Below, in pieces: positions 40,801 to 50,000 of a DNA stretch of 64,000 nucleotides. Location: assembly GCA_014549065.1 (NCBI GenBank), contig JACDOX010000009.1, positions 6,944,131-7,008,130 on the forward strand, written 5' to 3'. Source of the DNA: Cardinalis cardinalis. Lineage: Eukaryota > Chordata > Aves > Passeriformes > Cardinalidae. The first letter of the stretch is position 1. The number at the start of each line of letters is the position of its first letter. A program made the position numbers and the translations under genes. The notes beneath the pieces are model-generated. The model had not been told where the DNA came from and made no database searches. It worked only from the letters and a program-made list of their open reading frames with translations.

Positions 40801-42062
40801 TGCCAATCAAGTCAGTTTAGACTTGATTCAGTGACCTAGTAGTTATCTGACAGTGAGGTGACACAACATACAGATAGGTCACAGCCCAGTGAAATGTTCT
40901 TTGAGTCCCAGAGGCTCATCAGCAATGCAGCACTGAAACTGACTGCCAGAAGGAATTTTAAGGCAGGTAAANGAGTTTTTACTCATGTGACTCAGTTCAG
41001 GTGCCTCAGTTAGCCAGTGACATTGGGTAGCTAAAGCTGAACATCACCCTTTTGCTTTCCCACTGCTGTCCTTTGAAGGTCTGGCTAGTCCTGGTAAAGG
41101 TGGAGCAGGCTACAAGTTGTGAGTTGTATAGTTCTGGGGTCTGCAGGATAATNATATCCTTTGTGGAGAATGCAGACAGGCTTTGCTGAGCTATCAGGGA
41201 TGTACCTGTAACTACTGCCTCTGATTTATGACACCTAGTAACAGTTCCTGGGAATGCTGTGACTTTTTAAAAATGAGCATAAACTGAACTAAGTCAAGGC
41301 CCACAAGTACAGCATCCAAGCAGGAGCTATTGGATAATCCTCGATCACTGTAATTATTAGAAAACAGATTTGGGAGAAACATGATAGTCCAGAACTGGCA
41401 AAATTCCTGTGGAGATCAGTCAGTCTGAATGAAAACCAGGGCCTCTTTGACTCCATACAAACAGAGAGAGAACATGAAGGCTTACAAGAGCAGTAGAGCC
41501 ATCCACAGAGCAGAGGACTAAACTCCTCACCTCACCACAAGAGGTATGGATAAGGAGCCCTAAACAGCTTATAGATGGTGTCCCAAGAAGGACACTACTA
41601 AAAGNGGAAAGGTCAAGACCAGAGTAAAGCCAATTTGATGAGTATTTCACTCAATATTCCCATCAGCTTTTTGTTTCTGCTATGCTGTCTGCATGTTTTG
41701 AGTTGGCTGGTTAAGTGGCCCCCTCAGAAGGGAAACAATGAGNCTGGATTCAGCAAAATATTGATATTTCAAAATATTTCAAGATGGAGATGACTGGGCC
41801 TATAAAACACTGAACATGCTCAGATCCTATCCTGAGCAGAAGTTCCAAAAGCTGTGCCCTGTCCCAGTTCCTTTCACACCATCTAGTCAGTGTGACACTG
41901 CAGCACTCACTTTAAAGAAAGACAGAAGGTTGTACCTTCCCTTTGTGTTANCTCTGCTGAAATAAATGTCTTTCTTTGACACCATTTTGCACGTTGTGGT
42001 TTTGGGGTTTTTTTAATCAATAAAAATTATTTATAGAATACTTGGTCTCATAGGGACCAGGT

Positions 42063-42200
42063 TCATAAAATCATAGANTGGTTTGGGTTGAAGGGTCTGT
42101 AAAGATCATCTCATTCCCAACTCCTACTCCTTGGTTTGTTCAAGGGCCAAACAGAGGGACAGACACTGCTCAGGACCACTCTGGCTCTGCTCTTTCCAAG
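42063..42200 (-). mobile_element. CR1 LINE 3' end, inverted
   Basis: The sequence from 42064 (CATAAAATCATAGANTGG, then TTTGGGTTGAAGGGTCTGTA) is the reverse complement of a CR1 3' terminus, with the octamer repeat now on the left. The first 60 bases match well; the part to about 42200 is a diverged continuation with an uncertain end. Confidence 0.8.
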
Positions 42201-44333
42201 TGCCTGAAAGCCTGAGCTTGAGCCTAAACAACATTAGCTTGTTCAGAAAGTTTCTATGCCAAGGACTAATGAATCTATCATATTTTCTGCACACCTAGAG
42301 AAACAAAATCAGCTTGAATCAGCTTGCAAGTACTGCACAACACTGATGGCTGTTGTTAATATGGTGAGAGCCAGAAGTATGGTGTTTGGCTTATCATCTT
42401 TAGAATAGAAGACAATTGAGTAGAAAGAAAAAAGTGGAGACAGCAGAGTGTATGGTGTCACCACACATCTGTACTGCTGAAGGTAGAGCCTAGGAGAGTA
42501 CCTTTAAGTGGAGCTGACACGCATGGAAATTGTGGCAACGTGTAAAAAAGTGCTTGTTTCATGAAATGGGCAAAGACAATAGTTTTCTCCGTGGCTCTTT
42601 AGAAGTCAGATGCTAGTTAAAACCTGTGTATATGTATACATTCCTGTATATGGATAATTAGCTACTTCATGTGTGGTACCTCATGGATTAAAGAAAAGTC
42701 TTCTATGCAAATAAGTGGAAGACTGGTCAAATTTATATNTGTAAAAACCCCCTCTTTTATATAAATGTGTAGAATTTATTTAGGTGAGCTTCTTATTTCA
42801 CAGACAGGTCTTACTTCCTAGACAGCCAACGGGTACATGAAACATTCACTCTTCATTGTCCTCTTAAACAATGCCTCTATACAAAGACTGAGGATAAATG
42901 ATTGATAACATGTTTAAATAAATGAGAAAAAACCCCACGACTTGGAATTGGCTTTTTGCTTTTTCCACTAAAAATGCTCAAATCATGTCCTTTTAGAATC
43001 AATGGCAAAACTCCATTGATTCTTTAGGGCCGTATTTTCACCCTAGATTCTTCTTTTTCAGTAATAAGTAGATTTGGCCCAAGTTTTTCTGAAGATACTG
43101 CTTTAAACTATTTCTTCTGTTCTATAGAATAACAGAGTGGGTTGATATTTTAGAATGAAAGCTCATCAAGTTTAAATTTCAGTTGTTTTATAATAATAGC
43201 CATATGTTAGTTATGGATTGTGTAGATCTGAAGTTTTGGTAATTTAAAACTGCTTTAAAGTGACCTTTACATGGTTCCACATTTCAGCATTTTCTAAAAG
43301 CAGTCAGTAGAGGTTCTTACTCATAAATCCTTGCATTTCAGGATCTGCAGGCCTGGGCCCATAGTAAGGGAGCAGGCTCACAGTAAGGAAGTCCTGTGAA
43401 CATTTATATGCACACCTAAACTCAGAAATGGAGTCTTCACAATGAAACCAACCAACATAACTGCTCTCAGACCAGGATGAAATGTCAACTTTTAAGAAAG
43501 GCCAGATGCTGTTAGTATTGGAGACAGGACACGAAGCTGGATGGACCATATGCAGTTGTTATGTTCTTCTCTGGTTAAACAGTGCAAGAAGAGAAGACAG
43601 GGTGGGAAATACTTTCTCTTTTTCCACTGGCAGCTAGTCAGGCTGGGAGGACAGGGATATTGGGGGCAGTATGAAGGTGTAGCTCAGCTCCACTACCACT
43701 GCCTGATTTCTGCCGTAAGATTTCTCCCTGATTTCCCAACCACACTGCAGCTCATCTTGCCTTTTGGTTGGGCTGCTCACAATCCTGCAATTTCTTATTT
43801 CTTTGCAGGGCTCCATGCCCTAATCTGCTCCATTAATTTGTGTGCCATTCCTCGCATGTCTGAGATCTTTCTCAAAAGCCATATTATTCCTGTTGGCCAC
43901 ACTTTCCCTCTGACTTTCTATCTGACTGAATATTTCCACTGTTATGGTAAAGGCATTTCATTTTTTGGTATTTGAGGCTTTTCACCTCAAATTCCAGAAC
44001 CTTGAAAGTGTTTTTATTTTAATAACAGGGAAACAGAGGCACATCAGCTAAAGCTATTTCCCAGAGACTACACAACATGTGTACAGTAAGATATAGACTA
44101 GCACCAAACCTCCTGACCTTCCTTCTAATGCCTTGGTCTTTAGGCATGAAGAGGAAAATAACATAACAGAACTAAAAAAGCCATTAAAAAAGTGCCACAC
44201 TTAAGATCATAACAAGTTTTNATATGCTGACAAAAAGGAAATGCTGATTGAAATCTGCCCTGGATTGATTGATATCTTAATAGGCCCTTAACTTCTGTGG
44301 AATTTTGTTACTTCTCCCATGGCATTAAATGTT

Positions 44334-44357
44334 AAAGTGCTGTATGTACAGCACTTT
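44334..44357. repeat. 24-base near-palindrome
   Basis: AAAGTGCTGTA (44334-44344) and its exact reverse complement (44347-44357) are separated by TG. It lies in intron 14, about 2 kb before exon 15. Confidence 0.95.
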
Positions 44358-45610
44358 TCCCATGAATAAGAAAAATAGCATCCATCTAGCAGTTGACCAG
44401 ATTTCTTTTTCTTTTGGTATACTGCTATCTTCAATGCCCACCAGGATTTAGACACTTGATGTATTTGAACCTAAATTAGGTGTTTTCAGTGAAACCCCAC
44501 AGTGCAGCACTGGGAATCCATGTAGCTCTCTCTAAATACTACTTCCTAGCTCACGGTTGTGAAGATTCACTTTGAAATTTCCTATGAAATNCCTCTGCCT
44601 CTTCAAAAGTTTGGTGTTCATTTGGCCCTAAACCCTGGAAAAGCTTTAGCACAGGCATGTAAGTAATTCCATTAACACATGTAAGTCCACTAATAATATA
44701 GTAGGCAGACACATATGTGTTTGGAGAAAAAGACCTTCTTCAGGAACGAAAATATTTTTTGTAATTTCTTCATTTTCTTTTGCAAAACTCCAGCCTGGGA
44801 AAAGAAATTTAAACAGTGTACAAATTCGAGGTAATAAGATCAAGCTCTGATTTCATTTCATTGTTACACAAAATGTTTGCTAGTATTAAGAAATGGACAA
44901 AAACCATTATGCAAGTCATGAAAATTTAAGACCCAATCCTGTAATCAGAGCATCTTTCATTAATTCAAGCAGAGGAAAACCCAGCCTCTGGAATAAATCC
45001 CTGTGTATTTTTGTGTATTTGTGATACCTGTGGTGGCCAGAAATATTACAGAACTGTTTACAATACAGTGCTGCAACAGCAACACACCACATCCACACTC
45101 AGAGACACGGCAGCACAGAGAGGGACACACAGACCTGGAGATGGACACACAGACCTGTCCCTCGTGCTGACCCTGCAGTGCTCCCAGCCCCAGCATCCAT
45201 CCAAGCACCATGGGGTGCAAGAGGACCAAAACCAAACCTAGCAAGGACCTGTCTGTAAATAGATGTCAAACCGACTGCATTATTGCTTTAAATTAATAAT
45301 ATNACAGGAAAGCTATGTAACAATTGCAATTGGTCACTCCACTCTTGGAAAAATAATGCACGGCTATGCATTGAGGCACTCCGGACAGTGTTTGCTTTGT
45401 AAAATGCACGAGGGTGCACTCCAGAGGGACCTGACCGAGATGTTCTAGGGGTGCCACCCGGACACTTACACGGCCCGCTCAGTGACGCTGCATTTCCCGG
45501 GGCCGGGGGACCGCGGGGGGACCGGGGGCGCCCGTCCCGCCGGGCCGCGCTCGCCAGGGAGGCGGCAGGGAACGGCAGGAGGAGGGAGGCACTCAGGGAG
45601 ACCCTCGGAG

Positions 45611-45830
45611 AAGTCCCATTGTTTAGATTTCTGTCATAAGCCATGAGAATACTTAATTTCTTTCATCTCTGGAGTTTTCATTATCATTCAAATTTCATTT
45701 TCCATTAATTGATCGGGGATTAGCGAAGCCATTATGCAAAAATTAAAGACAAGCCAGATGCGATGAATAATTCATGAGGAACAATTACACTTTATTCCTG
45801 GTGTACTTCCTAACTTCCCTCCGACTCCCC
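45611..45830. promoter_or_regulatory. Candidate conserved enhancer element A (AT-rich valley)
   Basis: An AT-rich block is bounded on both sides by GC-rich CpG island. It contains a SOX-like CCATTGTTT near 45617, ATTAAT at 45704-45709, a POU-like ATGCAAA at 45734-45740 followed directly by AATTAAAG, AATAATTCATGA near 45766-45777 and CAATTAC near 45782. This density of homeodomain words and the sharp composition boundary resemble vertebrate developmental non-coding elements. Conservation itself cannot be seen from one sequence. Confidence 0.5.
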
Positions 45831-45852
45831 GCCTGCCGCAGATGACAGCCTT

Positions 45853-45891
45853 CCCTCCCTCCGGAGCTGCCTCCCTCCCTCCTTCCCTCCC
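45853..45891 (-). other. G-quadruplex-prone C-tract cluster
   Basis: Six CCC runs occur at 45853, 45857, 45873, 45877, 45885 and 45889. The last four have spacers of 1, 5 and 1 bases, matching the G3N1-7 quadruplex pattern on the minus strand. Confidence 0.5.
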
Positions 45892-46189
45892 TCCGGAGCG
45901 CGCCGGGCGCGGGGCTCGGGCGGGGAGCGCGGGGCCGGTGCGCTGCCGCCGCCCGCCGCTAGGTGTCAGGCGCCGCCCGCGGAGCGCGGGGGGCCGCGGG
46001 GCGCCGCGCTGCTCCCGCCGCTCTCACGATCCTTATCGGAGCCTCCGCCGGCGCGCCCGGCTCGGGCGGGAGCGGGGGGTCCGCGCCCGCTGCCTCCCGC
46101 ACCGCCCCCTGCACCCCCTCCCGCCGCCGGGGTGCCGTTCGGGAGCGGGAGCGGGCTCTCCCCGCCCCGTCATCCGCGCGTCCCACACC

Positions 46190-46387
46190 CCTCACACCGG
46201 GCATCTCATTTATCCCACCGGACAGTTGTTGCCCCATTAAAGCGCAGTCCCGCCCTTCGCGGAGGACCTTTCATCTGGGGAAGTTTTATGACACTTTGTA
46301 AATGTGCAAAGTTTTTAATTAGACTCGCCAGACAGCCCCAGGCAGCACTAGCGCCACGAAGTCTTCATGCCGCTCTCTGCTTTACAG
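46190..46387. promoter_or_regulatory. Candidate conserved enhancer element B adjoining exon 15
   Basis: A second composition valley directly abuts exon 15. It contains CCATTAAAG near 46232, TTTTATGAC near 46284 (CDX/posterior-HOX-like), an inverted pair ACTTTG at 46293-46298 and CAAAGT at 46307-46312 (TCF/LEF-like CTTTG cores facing each other) and TAATTAG at 46316-46322. It also includes the exon 15 acceptor region. The likely reading is that the enhancer reported for mammalian exon 15 extends into this flank. Confidence 0.5.
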
Positions 46388-46528
46388 CACAACAAGCCGC
46401 TCTACTCCTTTGAAGACAATGCCGACTATGTCTACGATGTCATGTGGTCGCCAGTGCATCCCGCGCTCTTCGCCTGCGTGGACGGGATGGGGCGCCTGGA
46501 TCTGTGGAACCTGAATAACGACACCGAG
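46388..46528 (+). CDS. DYNC1I1: DYNC1I1 exon 15 (WD40 propeller; candidate enhancer exon)
   Basis: This 141-base exon encodes 47 phase-0 residues, from HNKPLYSFEDNADYVYDVM to LDLWNLNNDTE. The acceptor is CTGCTTTACAG at 46387 and the donor is GAG|GTGAGG. The blade shows DVMWSPVHPALFACVDGMG followed by RLDLWN, a standard WD40 pattern. Thirty-eight of 47 third positions are G or C (81%), against 20 of 42 in exon 10, because the exon sits inside a CpG island. In mammals this exon is reported to double as a limb enhancer of DLX5/DLX6 (exons 15 and 17 of human DYNC1I1). The paralogue test HNKP...NADYV...SPVHP supports DYNC1I1. The frame stays open for 146 codons into the following intron, as expected of GC-rich DNA. 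Confidence 0.97.
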
Positions 46529-46800
46529 GTGAGGCGGCTCGACGGCGCTGGGAAGGCGCGGGCGGGCGGGCAGCGGGGCGCCGGGCGAGACCTTAACCCT
46601 GTGAGAGCCGGCACTGCCGGGCACCCCTCGCCNTCCTCCCCGCCGGGGCTCCAAGGGGCGCCGCGCTCCCTCGGGGCGGGGACATCCCGGCGTCGGCCGC
46701 CGCCCGCGCCCCGGGGCGCCGCGGGGAGGGGAGGGANAGGAAGGGCAGGTCCCGCTGCCGGGGGCGCCCGCCCGTCCCCCTCTCCTGTCCCTCCTTCCTT

Positions 46801-46818
46801 CCCTCCCTCCCGCCTCCC
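46801..46818 (-). other. G-quadruplex-prone C-tract cluster in intron 15
   Basis: CCC runs at 46801, 46805, 46809 and 46816, with spacers of 1, 1 and 4 bases, fit a quadruplex pattern on the minus strand. It lies about 270 bases after the exon 15 donor. Confidence 0.45.
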
Positions 46819-46988
46819 TCGCTGCCTCCCCTGCGGCGGGGCTGTACCTGTCAGGGGCGGGAGGGCCGGCTCCGGCACCCCCGGCAGAAAGCCAGCGCAA
46901 TTAAATGCCGCGGTGCCGGCTCGGGGAGGAGGCTCCTTCCCCCTCTGTCATTTTAAGGTGCACTTTTAAACCGCGCCCTTTCTGCAGA

Positions 46989-47067
46989 TTTTTTTATTTG
47001 GGTTTTTTGGTTTTTTTTTTGTTTTTTGTGGGTTTTTTTTGTTTGTCTTTTGTTTGGGTTTTTTTTA
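46989..47067 (+). repeat. T-rich run with interspersed G
   Basis: About 80 bases are almost entirely T and G, with T runs of up to ten separated by GG or GGG. It marks the 3' border of the CpG island. The plus strand is the intron's sense strand, so the nascent RNA would be U-rich with G triplets. Confidence 0.75.
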
Positions 47068-50000
47068 TCCCCTCACCCCGTTTCTGATGCTCCGAGAGCC
47101 GGGTTTGCGATTCCGGCCCAAACCCAGGGGGTCACACCTTGGCAGCCCGGCCACGCTGCCCCTGACTGCCAGCAGGACCGGGCTCGTGTTGGACGGTGAC
47201 GCTTGCTCTCCCTCTGAATTCATTGTCCTCTGCGCCGCAGTCTCTGAGGACTGGAACTTGGAATCCCCGTGCCAGCCCCTGCAGCGTGCCAGAAACCAAG
47301 CGTGTGCCCCTGCATCTCCCCTCACATCCTGCCTTTGAGGCGCTTGGTACCCTGCTTCAGTCTTTTAAAGCACAGGGCATCTCTCTCACGTTATCTGGGG
47401 CTTTACGCCCTTACCCTCTTCTTTATCTTTACACTTTGCTGTAGAACTTAAAGTTACAAATGCAAATAACTACCTTTTCTTTTCACTGCTATTAGCTAAA
47501 TAGTGAGGACCATNGGAAAGGAAAGGTCTCGCATTTGAATTTCACTGGTGAGAAAGAATTAATCAGAGCACTTTTAGCAAAGATTGAGACTGACTGATAA
47601 ACATTGTTTTTTAAAAAGTATCTTTCTAAATGTGCCAAACCTCNGGTTTTTCCTCTTATTATTTCAAATTTTTAAAAACACCAGAGGCTTAAATTGATAC
47701 TGTTTTTTTTTGGATTTGAGTTTNACCCAAAAATGATTTTCAGAAAACCTGTTATCACCTGAGGTCAATCTTAGATGGCCAGTAATCAGTTTCCAGCACA
47801 AAAATTGAAGTATTTTCCATNCACTAAGTCTTCCTTGGTTTTACTTAATGCAATGTAAAACTAAGAACAAAAAGAACAAACTGTAAAAAAATAAAAGGCT
47901 ACATAATGACTGGTGAGCTTCTTTTTATGTCCCAAAAAAAGAGAATATGGAAGAGCAAGCAGCAATATTTTCCTCCTTACGCCCTATTTCTAATTATTTT
48001 TTTTAAGATTAGTTGGATCATTAATATACCTTTCACATAAACCTGCTGTGCGTTTCAGTCAGAGTAAAATANGGGTGCAGTTTATGGCTTCCAGTGAGTG
48101 GTGCTTGCCATAAATAAGCACGGACAGGTAAGAGGAACCAGCACCGGGCACTGCACTGTCAAGGGGAGCAGGGAGGCCTTTTGAAGTGCTCTGAGCAGGA
48201 AGCAGTGCAGCCTTTTTAATTAGAGCACATACAGCTGGAGGATATTCAGGAGGAGTCTCCTAAGAATTTATTTTGGGAAGGGAGGGACATATCCTTCAGG
48301 TGTTCTCATTAATGCAGGCTTAAACACAGAGCATAAAACCCAGCATTTTGAGAAGGAAAAAAAATCCTTTCCCCCCAAGTTCCAGGGCTGAAATTGAAAT
48401 CAACTGATGTTTTGCCATTTTACTCAAGGAGACCATAATTTCTTTCCAAAAAATTTGTCTGGACTGCTTGATCCCATTCCCATCAATAATAAGGCTGTAC
48501 GTAGCAAACCACTGCTGCTTTCAGTCTGTTTACATATAAATATATAGGAACATCAAAAAAAAAGAATTAATTTCAAGCTTCATCCTGCTTTTATTCTGCA
48601 TGCAAGGCCACCCCCTGATTTCACAAATTTTTTCTGTTCTCAGAGGTCAAAATCAGCTCTCATGTAGGATCAGACTGGAATTATTTCCATGGTATCTGAG
48701 CTTTGTGTTTTTGTGAGAATCAAGTTTGGGTCTCTGGACACAGAAATATAATTTGCTTTCCTTACTGAGCGATGATGAAACAAATAAAAAAATCAATATA
48801 ATTATAAACTGATGGAGTCTGAATAGATGTGAAGTTTTTTTACGCAGGAGAAGCAACAAAAGTATCTCTGAAAGAGAGAACTGCAAACAGTTCTTCTAAG
48901 AATCGTAACTGAAAGTGATCGTTGTTTGCTTTTACCCTCTATCTGGTAGGTCATAATTAGCTAATAATTTTCCAGATTTCTGTAATTGATGATGCCGTTT
49001 AAGTCTGCCCAGCTATTTGCTAAGAAAAACTCCTTGTCAGCACTTCTGCCTTTGTAATAAGAGATCTTGAAACACCTATTTGTTAGATCGTTATTACTTT
49101 TAGATGTCAGATATGTGATGTCAAAGTATTTGTGAAGACAGTAGAAAATGACAGGTCTATTACTGTGTTTAACTGCTAGCTATTGATAAAAACTCTGTGT
49201 AAGAACTAGATGTGATTGTTATTAAGGAGTCCTGGCTTTGTTTAATTTGGGGAATAAGCTGCATTAATATTTAGGTATCATTTTGAAAATCAATTAAGAA
49301 AGCACCTGGGTTTAGTTACAATATGCTACCTTCAAATTTTTGAATCTCAGCAGTTTCCACTAGTGTTGCTCTCTGTATTTATTGGAGGCATTTTTCCTGA
49401 GAGCTAGATGCTTTCTGATAAATAACTTAGATCATCAGACTGTACCAAGGATTTAATCAGTGTAGTAATTATTTTCAAAATCTCGTTGCAAAGTTGCAAG
49501 GCTATTGGTGTACTTCATGTTTATTTNTGCATATCAGAAATTATTTTTGTGATGGCAAGGAAAATTTTCATGTTTTATTTATATCTGATAAATACATATT
49601 TTAAAAAGTNGAAAAGAAAAAAGTCCTTACTCACTCCATCATTCTTTTGCAAACTGAGTATTATTNTTCTGGATCAGTGTAGTGAGGTTTGCAAAAAGCT
49701 TTACGATAACAAATGCTGATTTCTTACTGATGTATCCATAACATTTATTTTTTTGATCAAGATTGGAGAAGATCTCTTGGTGCATGATGAGTCTTATTTA
49801 TGTATGAGCTGATATGAAACTGACTTACAAAGTTNCTTATTTCTTCTGTGTTATCCTGTCAGATGTTTCTTGGGATTTTTCTATGTTGTACCTTAGCTTT
49901 TAAAGTGTGAGGGTAGTGTCTACATCTAGAAACAGGTAACAGATGTATTTGCAAGCAGGTTTTGACACTACGTAGGCAATGAAAATAATAATAAAAAGCT

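Larger units (their letters stand above)
32805..46387 (+). other. DYNC1I1: Intron 14
   Basis: A 13.6 kb intron. It contains a minus-strand CR1 3' end (about 42063-42200), a (TGG)5 run at 36838-36852, a 15-base A run at 37880-37894, an 8-base-arm hairpin at 38140-38160 and a 24-base palindrome at 44334-44357. A direct duplication of GGACACACAGACCTG lies near 45123-45160. Its last kilobase is a CpG island with two AT-rich candidate regulatory elements. Confidence 0.85.
45420..46985. promoter_or_regulatory. Intragenic (orphan) CpG island around exon 15
   Basis: CpG density rises sharply compared with the CpG-poor flanks. For example 45901-45960 contains 14 CpG dinucleotides and only five A/T bases. 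The island runs from upstream of exon 15, through the exon, and into about 450 bases of the next intron, interrupted by two AT-rich valleys. It lies far from the gene's 5' end, so it is an orphan island. Intragenic islands in vertebrates commonly mark alternative promoters, enhancers or Polycomb-regulated developmental elements; the enhancer role reported for mammalian exon 15 makes that the leading reading here. Confidence 0.85.

Noticed and set aside
43541..43975. Plus-strand open frame of 144 codons in intron 14
   Set aside because: It begins with an arbitrary ATG, has mixed hydrophobic content without a domain, and shows no sign of being spliced to DYNC1I1 exons.
45842..46301. Overlapping open frames on both strands in the CpG island (up to 132 codons)
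   Set aside because: They are low-complexity Ala/Arg/Gly/Pro translations in several frames at once, as expected from composition. No homology is recognisable.
46382..46900. Long minus-strand open frame (172 codons) over exon 15 and intron 15
   Set aside because: It is the shadow of a coding exon plus very GC-rich DNA, where stop codons are scarce. It is rich in Gly/Arg/Pro and has no recognisable domain.
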